Shown here in pieces: positions 1-7,028 of a stretch of DNA of 64,000 nt (its first letter is position 1; each line of letters starts with the position of its first letter). The notes under the pieces were generated by a model. It made no database searches. It had not been told where the DNA came from and worked only from the letters and a program-made list of their open reading frames with translations. The stretch spans positions 26,709 through 90,708 of the forward strand of contig JAVBMR010000005.1 of the NCBI GenBank assembly GCA_031552235.1, given 5' to 3'. This stretch comes from WRDF01 sp031552235. GTDB lineage: Bacteria > Bacteroidota > Bacteroidia > Bacteroidales > Rikenellaceae. The translations under genes were made by a program, and so were the position numbers.

Positions 1-845
1 AGACGGCTATCGAACGCCTTGGCGAGAACGTTATACGTGCACGCTACGGCAACCTTTTCCAGATGTACGAGAAGATCACGGACGTGAACCCATACGAAGA
101 GCCGATGCAGATATACCCGGCGGTCCACTACACGATGGGCGGAACGTGGGTAGACTACAACCTTATGACCACCATCCCCGGGCTTTACGCCATCGGCGAG
201 GCGAATTTCTCCGACCACGGCGCTAACCGCCTTGGTGCTTCGGCGCTCATGCAGGGCCTTGCCGACGGGTATTTCGTGCTGCCTTATACGATCGGCGATT
301 ACCTCTCGCACGAGATACAGTCGCCCAAGGTAAACACCAAATCGGCTGAGTTCGAAGAGGCCGAAAAAGCCGTTAAGGACAAGATCGCGCGCCTGTTCTC
401 GATAAAAGGGCAGCAGTCGGTTGACGACCTGCACAAAAAACTCGGCCACATAATGTGGGAATACGTGGGTATGGCCCGTACTAAGGAGAGCCTCACGAAG
501 GCTATCGCCGAGATCAAGGCGCTCCGTGCTGAGTTCTGGAAAGACGTCCGTGTACCCGGTTCGAACGGCGAGTTCAACCAGGAACTTGAGAAAGCCCTCC
601 GTGTGGCCGACTTCCTCGAACTCGGCGAGCTGATGGCCAAGGACGCCCTCAACCGCAACGAATCGTGCGGCGGACACTTCCGCGAAGAGTTCCAGACCCC
701 GGAAGGCGAAGCCCTCCGCGACGACAAGGACTACGCGTATGTTGCCGTGTGGGAATACAAAGGCGGCGACAACGAATCGGAACTCCACAAGGAGGAACTT
801 AATTTCGAAGCTATCAAGGTGGCCCAACGTAACTACAAAGACTAG
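1..845 (+). CDS. sdhA: succinate dehydrogenase/fumarate reductase flavoprotein subunit, C-terminal part
   Basis: The reading frame is open from base 3 and has no start in the window, so the 5' part lies upstream. The product is the FAD-containing catalytic subunit that interconverts succinate and fumarate at the cytoplasmic face of the membrane. Visible landmarks are the segment YPAVHYTMGG, the ISxGxANFSDHGANRLGASALMQGLADG-like flavin/dicarboxylate region (seen as ANFSDHGANRLGASAL) typical of SdhA/FrdA, and the helical C-terminal domain with HFREEFQTPEGEALR. The iron-sulfur subunit gene follows after 132 bases, and the cytochrome b subunit would be expected upstream, as in the usual Bacteroidetes C-A-B order. 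The family assignment is firm; whether the enzyme mainly acts as fumarate reductase or succinate dehydrogenase cannot be read from sequence, although fumarate reduction is the usual role in anaerobic Bacteroidales. Confidence 0.95.
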   Translation, partial: TAIERLGENVIRARYGNLFQMYEKITDVNPYEEPMQIYPAVHYTMGGTWVDYNLMTTIPGLYAIGEANFSDHGANRLGASALMQGLADGYFVLPYTIGDYLSHEIQSPKVNTKSAEFEEAEKAVKDKIARLFSIKGQQSVDDLHKKLGHIMWEYVGMARTKESLTKAIAEIKALRAEFWKDVRVPGSNGEFNQELEKALRVADFLELGELMAKDALNRNESCGGHFREEFQTPEGEALRDDKDYAYVAVWEYKGGDNESELHKEELNFEAIKVAQRNYKD

Positions 846-977
846 TTCTTACCAGCACACGGGTCATTTCCATGACACGGGCAGATTAGGTTGTTTCAAA
901 GCCGGTCGCTCCGTAGGAAAAGGGAAAGCCGCTTGTTATGAAAACAAAAAAGTTGCAAACTTTTTAAAACAAAAACG

Positions 978-1721
978 ATGAATTTAACACTTAAAATATG
1001 GCGACAGAAAGACGCCAAATCGAAAGGGGGCTTCGAAACGTTCAAGGTGCAGGATATTTCTCCCGACACTTCGTTCCTCGAAATGCTCGATATCCTCAAC
1101 AACAACCTTATCCACGAGGGTAAGGAACCGGTGGTGTTCGACCACGACTGCCGCGAGGGCATCTGCGGCATGTGCTCGCTCCACATCAACGGCTTCGCGC
1201 ACGGCCCTGATACCGAGATCACGACCTGCCAGCTCCACATGCGCAAGTTCAAGGACGGCGACACCATCTCGATCGAACCGTGGCGCTCTTCGGCATTCCC
1301 GGTAATCAAAGACCTCACGGTTGACCGCGGCGCGTTCGACAAGATTCTCCAGGCCGGAGGTTTCGTGTCGGTCAACACCGGAGGCGTGCCCGACGCCAAC
1401 GCGATCGCAATCCCCAAAAAGGACGCTGACGAAAGTATGGACGCTGCGGCCTGCATTGGTTGCGGCGCGTGCGTGGCGACCTGCAAAAACGGTTCGGCAA
1501 TGCTGTTCGTGGCTGCAAGGGTTTCGTCGCTCGCCAAACTTCCGCAGGGCAAGATCGAAGGCGCACGCCGTGCTAAGGCAATGGTCGCCAAGATGGACGA
1601 ACTCGGGTTCGGCAGCTGCACCAACACACAGGCCTGCGAAACGCAATGTCCTAAGCTTATTTCGATAGGGCATATCGCACGTCTCAACCGCGAATTCCTC
1701 GCCGCGAAGTTCAGGGACTAA
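978..1721 (+). CDS. sdhB: succinate dehydrogenase/fumarate reductase iron-sulfur subunit
   Basis: This 247-residue subunit carries electrons between the flavin subunit and the quinone-binding cytochrome b. A plant-type [2Fe-2S] site is visible as Cys58, Cys63, Cys66 and Cys84 (CREGICGMC). The ferredoxin-like half has CIGCGACVATC at about 159-169 and a second cluster at Cys214, Cys220 and Cys224 (CTNTQACETQC), for the [4Fe-4S] and [3Fe-4S] centres. The length fits the family. The ATG at 978 sits just after an A-rich leader, and the same operon as the upstream flavoprotein gene is likely despite the 132-base spacer. A perfect hairpin follows the stop codon and probably ends the operon. Confidence 0.96.
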   Translation: MNLTLKIWRQKDAKSKGGFETFKVQDISPDTSFLEMLDILNNNLIHEGKEPVVFDHDCREGICGMCSLHINGFAHGPDTEITTCQLHMRKFKDGDTISIEPWRSSAFPVIKDLTVDRGAFDKILQAGGFVSVNTGGVPDANAIAIPKKDADESMDAAACIGCGACVATCKNGSAMLFVAARVSSLAKLPQGKIEGARRAKAMVAKMDELGFGSCTNTQACETQCPKLISIGHIARLNREFLAAKFRD

Positions 1722-1741
1722 TCCCTTTACTGCATATTATG

Positions 1742-1775
1742 AAAAGCATATCTCTTAACGGGGGTATGCTTTTTG
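1742..1775 (+). terminator. intrinsic terminator after sdhB
   Basis: A perfect 9-bp inverted repeat (AAAAGCATA at 1742-1750 and TATGCTTTT at 1765-1773, 14-base loop) runs into a short T tract 20 bases after the sdhB stop codon. Confidence 0.65.
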
Positions 1776-1803
1776 TTTGTGGCTATGGCAAAACTGTTTC
1801 GTT

Positions 1804-2160
1804 ATGACGGATGTGCGGATAAAAAGGGTGTACAAACCGACCGGGGCGGCCGACGGTTACAGGGTGCTTGTGGATAGGCTGTGGCCGCGTGGTGTGAGGA
1901 AAGAAGACCTTGAGTACGACCTGTGGGCTAAGGATATCGCCCCCTCGACGTCTTTGCGCCGGTGGTATCATGAGGATGCCGATGGCCGTCGGGAGGAATT
2001 CAAAGAAAAGTATACGGCGGAACTGGAGGGTTCTTTGGCAGCGGCGGATTTCCTGTCGAAGATAAAAGAAAAGGACACGGTAACGTTGCTCTATGCCTCT
2101 AAGAACGCCGCGGAGAACCATGCATTGGTGCTTAGGGAGTATCTGGTGGGTAGGTTGTAG
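1804..2160 (+). CDS. DUF488 family protein
   Basis: This 118-residue protein belongs to the DUF488 (YeaO-like) family, seen from RIKRVYKP near the start, the signature VLVDRLWPRGVRKE and the C-terminal VTLLYASKNAAENHA. No biochemical role is established for most members, so none is assigned. The ATG at 1804 is preferred to an in-frame TTG at 1777, because family members begin a few residues before the VRIKRVY strand and the TTG start would lie against the preceding terminator hairpin. It stands alone between the sdhB terminator and the convergent folA operon, with a composite hairpin after its stop. Confidence 0.85.
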   Translation: MTDVRIKRVYKPTGAADGYRVLVDRLWPRGVRKEDLEYDLWAKDIAPSTSLRRWYHEDADGRREEFKEKYTAELEGSLAAADFLSKIKEKDTVTLLYASKNAAENHALVLREYLVGRL

Positions 2161-2199
2161 TTATTATGCAAGGGGGCTTTGTCGCAAACTCGGAACGCA

Positions 2200-2247
2200 C
2201 ATCCCGCGGTTACGGGGGCGAAATCGAAGATTTCGAGCCGCGGGATG
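2200..2247. repeat. composite intergenic hairpin between convergent genes
   Basis: An outer 10-bp perfect stem (CATCCCGCGG at 2200-2209 with CCGCGGGATG at 2238-2247) encloses a second perfect 7-bp stem (CGAAATC at 2219-2225 with GATTTCG at 2229-2235, loop GAA). It lies between the ends of the DUF488 gene and folA. It has no long T run, so it may be a transcript end-stabilising structure, a weak bidirectional terminator or a REP-like repeat. Confidence 0.55.
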
Positions 2248-2304
2248 TTGCGGACGCTTATAGCGTCAGCAGTCTTTTATAATATTGTATGATTATTCGT
2301 GAAG

Positions 2305-2787
2305 TTATTTCCTTACGTAATCCACGAACTCGAATGGGTGCGGAAACTTTTCGCCGTGTTCGCGGCGTTCGGAGAATGTAACATCCCAGTCGCCGCGGTC
2401 GAAATCGGGGAATGAGGTGTCGCCCTCGACGTCAGTATCGACCCATGTGAGGTACATGCGGCCGGCCAACGGCAACGCCTGGCGGTATATCTCGCCGCCG
2501 CCGATTATGAAAACCTCTTCTTCGGGGGCGAACAGCGCGAGCGCCTCCTCCAGCGACGCGGCAACCTCCGCCCCGGGGGCTTCGTATGCCCCGTTGCGTG
2601 TTATGACGATATTGCGGCGGTTGGGCAGCGCCCTGCCGAGCGATTCGAACGTTTTGCGACCCATCACGACCGGGTGGCCGGAAGTGATAGCCTTGAAGCG
2701 CTTCAGGTCTTCGCCTATGTGCCACGGCATCTCGTTGTTGCCGCCTATGACGCCGTTGCGTGCCACGGCCGCGATCAGGGATATCAT
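2305..2787 (-). CDS. folA: dihydrofolate reductase
   Basis: This 160-residue cytoplasmic enzyme reduces dihydrofolate to tetrahydrofolate with NADPH and so regenerates the folate consumed by thymidylate synthase. The folate-site segment MPWHIGEDLKRFK places the catalytic acid at Asp27, exactly as in E. coli. The NADPH-binding segments VVMGRKTFESLG (about 40-51) and VFIIGGGEIY (about 92-101) are both present. The start ATG overlaps the stop codon of thyA by 3 bases (TGA and ATG share bases as ATGA on the minus strand), which implies translational coupling. It is the last gene of the lpxH - GNAT - thyA - folA operon. Confidence 0.97.
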   Translation of the reverse strand: MISLIAAVARNGVIGGNNEMPWHIGEDLKRFKAITSGHPVVMGRKTFESLGRALPNRRNIVITRNGAYEAPGAEVAASLEEALALFAPEEEVFIIGGGEIYRQALPLAGRMYLTWVDTDVEGDTSFPDFDRGDWDVTFSERREHGEKFPHPFEFVDYVRK

Positions 2788-3578
2788 ACAGCTATGGGGG
2801 CTTTAATGGTCGGGTATGGGTCGTAACCGATGAGGTTGAAATCCTCGTATTTGAAGTCGAATATCGACTTGACGTCGGGGTTTATCTCCATCGTCGGGAG
2901 TGTGCGGGGAGTTCGTTCGAGCTGGGTCGCCACCTGTTCCATGTGGTTGAGGTAGAGGTGGGCGTCGCCGAGCGTATGCACGAAATCGCCTGGTTTCAGC
3001 CCCGTAACCTGCGCCATCATCATGGTCAGCAGGGCGTAGGAGGCGATGTTGAACGGCACGCCGAGGAAAACGTCGGCGCTGCGCTGGTAGAGCTGGCATG
3101 AGAGCCGTCCGTCCGCCACGTAGAATTGGAACATCGTGTGGCACGGCGGAAGTGCCATACCGTCTATCTCGGCCACGTTCCACGCGCTCACGATATGCCG
3201 GCGCGAGTCGGGGTTGTTCTTAATGGCCTCGACCACGTTCTTTATCTGGTCGATGTGCTTTCCGTCGGGAGTCGGCCAACTGCGCCACTGATAACCGTAG
3301 ACGTGCCCCAGGTCGCCGTTCGCGTCAGCCCATTCGTCCCAGATCGTGACCTTGTTGTCGTGCAGGTATTTTATGTTGGTGTCGCCCATCAGGAACCACA
3401 GCAGTTCGTGGATGATTGAGCGCAGGTGCAGTTTCTTGGTAGTCAGCGCCGGGAAGCCTTCGGCGAGGTCGAAGCGCATCTGGTAGCCGAAGATGCTTTT
3501 TGTGCCGGTGCCGGTGCGGTCGCTTTTGACCGATCCCTCATTGTGGATCTTGGTCAGCAGGTCGAGGTATTGTTGCAT
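2784..3578 (-). CDS. thyA: thymidylate synthase (ThyA type)
   Basis: At 264 residues it has the same length as E. coli ThyA. The enzyme methylates dUMP to dTMP with methylene-tetrahydrofolate, giving dihydrofolate. The catalytic cysteine is Cys146 in LPPCHTMFQFYV, followed by the family segment CQLYQRSADVFLGVPFN and the end KAPIAV. The N-terminal RTGTGTKSIFG phosphate-binding loop is intact. It is transcribed with folA, which recycles its product, and starts 7 bases after the GNAT gene ends. Nothing unusual is seen. Confidence 0.98.
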   Translation of the reverse strand: MQQYLDLLTKIHNEGSVKSDRTGTGTKSIFGYQMRFDLAEGFPALTTKKLHLRSIIHELLWFLMGDTNIKYLHDNKVTIWDEWADANGDLGHVYGYQWRSWPTPDGKHIDQIKNVVEAIKNNPDSRRHIVSAWNVAEIDGMALPPCHTMFQFYVADGRLSCQLYQRSADVFLGVPFNIASYALLTMMMAQVTGLKPGDFVHTLGDAHLYLNHMEQVATQLERTPRTLPTMEINPDVKSIFDFKYEDFNLIGYDPYPTIKAPIAV

Positions 3579-3585
3579 CGGGTCG

Positions 3586-4344
3586 TTATTTTACGGTTTT
3601 GTCGAATCGCGAATCGAGACAGATGCTTATGTCTGTCGTGACGAATTTCCCGTCTTTGAAAAGCGAGAATATCGTGGCGGGCGACGGAGCCGACCGCGCG
3701 TCTTCGATGGTACTCAGTTTTATTATTTCCAACGGCCACCCGCGTTTCTGAGCGGCGGCGGAAAGCTCTTTGTTGACATATAAGTCGGTGTAAGGGCATC
3801 TGTTAGAGTAGTATGCCACTAAACCTGTTTCGCTTGCCGGTTTCCCCATGCGGGCGCTTTCAGCGAATTTGGGGTCGGGCGCTTGCGGGTTTATCTTTTT
3901 CGCCAGCAGACTGAAGCCCGATTGCAACTTTTCGGCCTCGACGAAGCCTTGCCCTAAAAGCCATTTCGTATCGCTCAGGAAATGGAATTTCTTGGTGCCG
4001 ACCACCGTTGCGAGTCCGTTCTTCCCTTGGGCCGCGGCATCGTCCAGCGCGGATTGCAGCAACGCTTTTGCGTAGCCCTTACCTTTATATTGGCCCGAAA
4101 CCCAGAAGCAGTTGATGAAAAGGTAGCCGGGGGCCTCGACCGGAGCCCATGCCTCTTCCGCTGGACCGTACTCGATAAAAACCTTAGCCCGCTCGTTGAG
4201 CCGGCGGAATATGTAGCCTTTGTCGAATTGCCCTCGGAGCCACTCTTTTTTTAACGCATACCCTTCCGCGCATTTCTTGTCTGAAAAAGCGCAGCAGATA
4301 TGCTCTGTGGCGAGGTTGTCCTTATCGAGAGTTATAAAATCCAT
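3586..4344 (-). CDS. GNAT family N-acetyltransferase with YoaP-like C-terminal domain
   Basis: The 252-residue product has two parts. Residues 1 to about 150 look like a GNAT acetyltransferase, with the acetyl-CoA pyrophosphate loop QYKGKGYAKALL near residue 85-96 and a preceding beta strand GYLFINCFWV. The C-terminal ~70 residues (LVAYYSNRCPYTDLYVNKEL onward) resemble the YoaP domain, which is often found attached to such acetyltransferases and has a thioredoxin-like look with a lone N-R-C-P motif. The substrate is unknown. It is separated from lpxH by 2 bases and from thyA by 7, so it is co-transcribed, but the neighbours do not reveal its job. Confidence 0.8.
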   Translation of the reverse strand: MDFITLDKDNLATEHICCAFSDKKCAEGYALKKEWLRGQFDKGYIFRRLNERAKVFIEYGPAEEAWAPVEAPGYLFINCFWVSGQYKGKGYAKALLQSALDDAAAQGKNGLATVVGTKKFHFLSDTKWLLGQGFVEAEKLQSGFSLLAKKINPQAPDPKFAESARMGKPASETGLVAYYSNRCPYTDLYVNKELSAAAQKRGWPLEIIKLSTIEDARSAPSPATIFSLFKDGKFVTTDISICLDSRFDKTVK

Positions 4345-4346
4345 CC

Positions 4347-5090
4347 TTATCTGTAATATTTCAACTCAATGCAGCCCTGCCCATCCAGTACGGCGTATGC
4401 CGGGTTGGCGATCCATTCCCCCAGCACGATCATGCGCTTGCCGCCGCCAAGGTCGTAGTCCTCGGCGCAGTGCAGGTGGCCGAAGACGAAGTAGTCCACA
4501 TCCGAGGTTTCGAGGTACTTGCGGGCGTATTTCACGAGGTATTCCTGCTCGCCGCCGAAGTCGTGCGTAAGGCTTTTGGCTTTGCGGCTGCCGGCCGACC
4601 ACCACTGGCCGAGCCTCAGCGCCTGATTGGGGTGTACCAGTGCCGAAAACAGGCGCCGCAGGATTCCCGACCGGAAACCCGCGTGCATCAGGCGTTCAAG
4701 GGCCGGTGGATTCTCAACATACATGTTGTCGCCGTGGCCCACCAGAACCTTCTTGCCCGAGAGTTCGAACACCTCCGGCCCGTCGTGCATGATCAGCCCG
4801 CATTCGGTGGAGAGGTAATCATATGTCCACATATCGTGGTTGCCTGCGAAGAAGTGTATCTCCACGCCCCGGTCGGTAAGCTCCGACAGTTTGCCCAGGA
4901 GCCTCGAAAACCCTTTGGGAATGACGCGCCTGTACTCGAACCAGAAGTCGAACACGTCGCCCACGAGGAATATCGCCTGCGCGTCGGCCGAAACCTCGTC
5001 GAGCCACCGTATGAACAGCCTTTCGCGCTCGCGCGACGATCCGTGCGGCGATTCCAGCCCAAAGTGCATGTCGGATGCGAAGTAGTACAT
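4347..5090 (-). CDS. lpxH: UDP-2,3-diacylglucosamine diphosphatase (LpxH-type metallophosphoesterase)
   Basis: This 247-residue calcineurin-like phosphoesterase probably hydrolyses UDP-2,3-diacylglucosamine to lipid X in lipid A synthesis, at the inner face of the cytoplasmic membrane. The metal ligands are visible in order: SDMHFG (Asp7, His9), GDVFDFW (Asp45), GNHD (Asn84, His85), GHGD near 118 and GHLH near 205. FWFEYR after the second motif is typical of the LpxH group and argues against a generic phosphoesterase. It is the first gene of the minus-strand operon with GNAT, thyA and folA. The gene starts after a 250-base spacer that contains an inverted repeat. Confidence 0.85.
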   Translation of the reverse strand: MYYFASDMHFGLESPHGSSRERERLFIRWLDEVSADAQAIFLVGDVFDFWFEYRRVIPKGFSRLLGKLSELTDRGVEIHFFAGNHDMWTYDYLSTECGLIMHDGPEVFELSGKKVLVGHGDNMYVENPPALERLMHAGFRSGILRRLFSALVHPNQALRLGQWWSAGSRKAKSLTHDFGGEQEYLVKYARKYLETSDVDYFVFGHLHCAEDYDLGGGKRMIVLGEWIANPAYAVLDGQGCIELKYYR

Positions 5091-5125
5091 TATGCGCTTT
5101 AAATTAAGGTTGCATTTTTTCCTTC

Positions 5126-5152
5126 GTTACTTTTTGGCGAACAAAAAGTAAC
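5126..5152. repeat. 11-bp perfect inverted repeat in the lpxH upstream spacer
   Basis: GTTACTTTTTG at 5126-5136 and CAAAAAGTAAC at 5142-5152 form a perfect stem with a 5-base loop, about 35 bases upstream of the lpxH start. The rest of the 5091-5343 spacer holds no ORF or promoter match that I can support. The spacer may be a dispersed intergenic repeat or may include the end of the transcript from the downstream-facing TlpA-like gene. Confidence 0.5.
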
Positions 5153-5343
5153 CAAAAATTCGCAGCCCTCACCGTTGCCTAAGTTTCTCCCGCGAGCTTC
5201 CCTCACTACACTATAGTTCGGGCGATCTTGCTTCGAAACTTTTAACGGCTCCGCTGAAGAGGGCGGGTTTTATCTTTTTCGTCGTTCCTTTCCAATAAAG
5301 TGCCATCTTTGTTATGACTGGCGCAAAGTTGGATATAGTAACT

Positions 5344-6480
5344 TTAGATTAACTCCTTCACTTTCTTCTCCAGTTCTTCGCCGAACAGGTTTTTGGCGGC
5401 TATCGTCCCGTCGCGGCTTATCACGAAGTTGGCAGGCAGCGACCGTATGTTGTAGCTTGCCAGTACGGGGCTGGTTGCGCCCTGCAGGTCGCTGACGCTT
5501 ATCCACGGCAACTGCTGTGCCACGACCGCCGAAACCCACTGGTGTTTTTCCCCGTCAAGCGAAACCTGATATATCTCCAATCCCTGCGCCGCGTATTTGG
5601 CGTAGAGCGCCTTCATCTCGGCATTGTTCATGGCGCTGCCCGGAATCGCCGAAGACCAGAAATCGAGGATCACGACCTTGCCGTCCAGATCCGAAAGCCG
5701 GTGTTTATTCCCGTATATGTCCGCCAATTCGATGTCCGGGTATTTGCTGCCCTCTGCCGCGAGTTTTTCTTTTATCATCGAGGAGACCTCCTGCTTCGAT
5801 TCGCGCGAGGCAACCAATGCCTTCAGCGCTTTGACATACGGCGACGACGGGTAGCGCACCCCGGCCGAATCGGCCACTATCTGGTAGTAAACAGTGTTCT
5901 TGTCGTTGTCCGTGAGCTGGTCGCCGGGCAGGTGCTGGTAAAGGGCGTACACCGATTCTATCGACCCGGGATCGGTCAATATGAACCTTATCTGCGCCTG
6001 CTTCGAGGCGTAGTACTGCTTTGCGTATGCCGCCGATATGGCGTTGCGGTCTTTGGCTTCGGCCTTGCCGAAAACATATGTCAGGGAGTCGAGCCTGTAT
6101 TTGCCCGACGACATTATCTCACCCAGTTCGCGCATCCGCTCCGACTCGGCCGACCCGGTCACGGTGTAATCGCCGGGAAGTTTAGCCGGCAAGTCGAGTT
6201 CGGCCTTTTCGCCAGGCGCCAGCAGGACGGTCACAAACCCGCCGCCCGAACGGACGTTGAATATCATGGGCGTCCCCCCGGTAGTGGTTTTGAACCTGAA
6301 ACGCCCTTTGCTGTCGGTAGCTGTCGAATCGGCAACCGCCACCGAGCCGGGCAGCACCTTTTCGAGATAGACCTTCGTATCTTTTTGCGCGTCTATCCGC
6401 CCCGACACCACGGCTTTGTCCCGCGAGCAGGCGCAAAGCATGACGAGTGCCGCCGACAGGATTACGTGTATGTTTTTCAT
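5344..6480 (-). CDS. TlpA-like thioredoxin-fold lipoprotein lacking the CXXC motif
   Basis: The 378-residue product starts at the ATG at 6480, which gives a clean lipoprotein signal MKNIHVILSAALVMLCACS with Cys18 as the likely lipidated residue; in-frame upstream ATGs add only a polar leader. The N-terminal ~100 residues resemble the DUF4369 domain that precedes TlpA domains in Bacteroidetes, and the C-terminal ~140 residues have the thioredoxin/AhpC-TSA order (YPDIELADIYGN, VVILDFW, QVSLDGE, SLPANFVISRDG with the cis-proline). At the active site, near residue 275, WCxxC is replaced by WSSAIPGS, so both redox cysteines are missing. It is likely a periplasm-facing or surface lipoprotein that keeps the fold without disulfide chemistry. 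It is a single gene flanked by spacers. Confidence 0.8.
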   Translation of the reverse strand: MKNIHVILSAALVMLCACSRDKAVVSGRIDAQKDTKVYLEKVLPGSVAVADSTATDSKGRFRFKTTTGGTPMIFNVRSGGGFVTVLLAPGEKAELDLPAKLPGDYTVTGSAESERMRELGEIMSSGKYRLDSLTYVFGKAEAKDRNAISAAYAKQYYASKQAQIRFILTDPGSIESVYALYQHLPGDQLTDNDKNTVYYQIVADSAGVRYPSSPYVKALKALVASRESKQEVSSMIKEKLAAEGSKYPDIELADIYGNKHRLSDLDGKVVILDFWSSAIPGSAMNNAEMKALYAKYAAQGLEIYQVSLDGEKHQWVSAVVAQQLPWISVSDLQGATSPVLASYNIRSLPANFVISRDGTIAAKNLFGEELEKKVKELI

Positions 6481-7028
6481 TTTTCGCATTCCACCCACAA
6501 ATATAATGCACGCCGGGCGCAGTGCCAAATTTATTCGGCATTATCCCGTTTGGTGTCGCCGTTATAAGTTTCGGATTACAAGGCAGGCTGCGCGGCACAG
6601 TGTATTATTACGGATTAATGTTCGATTTTTTTCCCTCCGGACGGCCGATGAGGTATGTATTTTGTATATGTTTATTCGGGATTACGGTTTTGTTGCTCAT
6701 AACGGCTCTTTGGGAAGGCGAAGACTTTATTTGTGAAAAGATGCGGGTGGATCTTGCGGAAAGTTGCGAAGAATGCTTCTGTCGGATATGTTAATTTTTT
6801 GCTAATTCGGCAGTTAGGTTTTGTCCGTTCGGAAAATTTGCCGAAATTTGCAACCGCAAACCTACTGAACTTCGACCCCATTTTCGGGGGAGCCTTGCGC
6901 GTAGACTCTGAAAAACGCGGATAAGGCCATAACCTAAGCCTTTTTTATTAGCTAACCTGTTGGAAAACCGGTAAATTAGTTTTATATTTACTACAAAACA
7001 GGATGTATAACAATTAAAAATTTTAATA
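6481..7028. other. 548-base intergenic region upstream of the glycogen cluster
   Basis: This stretch separates the divergent TlpA-like gene and the debranching-enzyme gene. I see a candidate promoter near its right end (listed separately) and no convincing gene; a 90-codon plus-strand frame with two hydrophobic runs is judged fortuitous. Confidence 0.6.
6960..6991 (+). promoter_or_regulatory. candidate Bacteroidetes promoter of the glycogen operon
   Basis: TTGG at 6960-6963 and TATATTTA at 6983-6990 are spaced by 19 bases and approximate the TTTG / TAnnTTTG elements of the Bacteroidetes primary sigma factor. The predicted start would leave a leader of about 30 bases before the ATG at 7029. 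Confidence 0.4.

Noticed and set aside
6522..6794. 90-codon frame with two hydrophobic stretches
   Set aside because: No ribosome-binding site, odd Cys/Phe-rich composition and no recognisable family; it overlaps the upstream region of two divergent genes.
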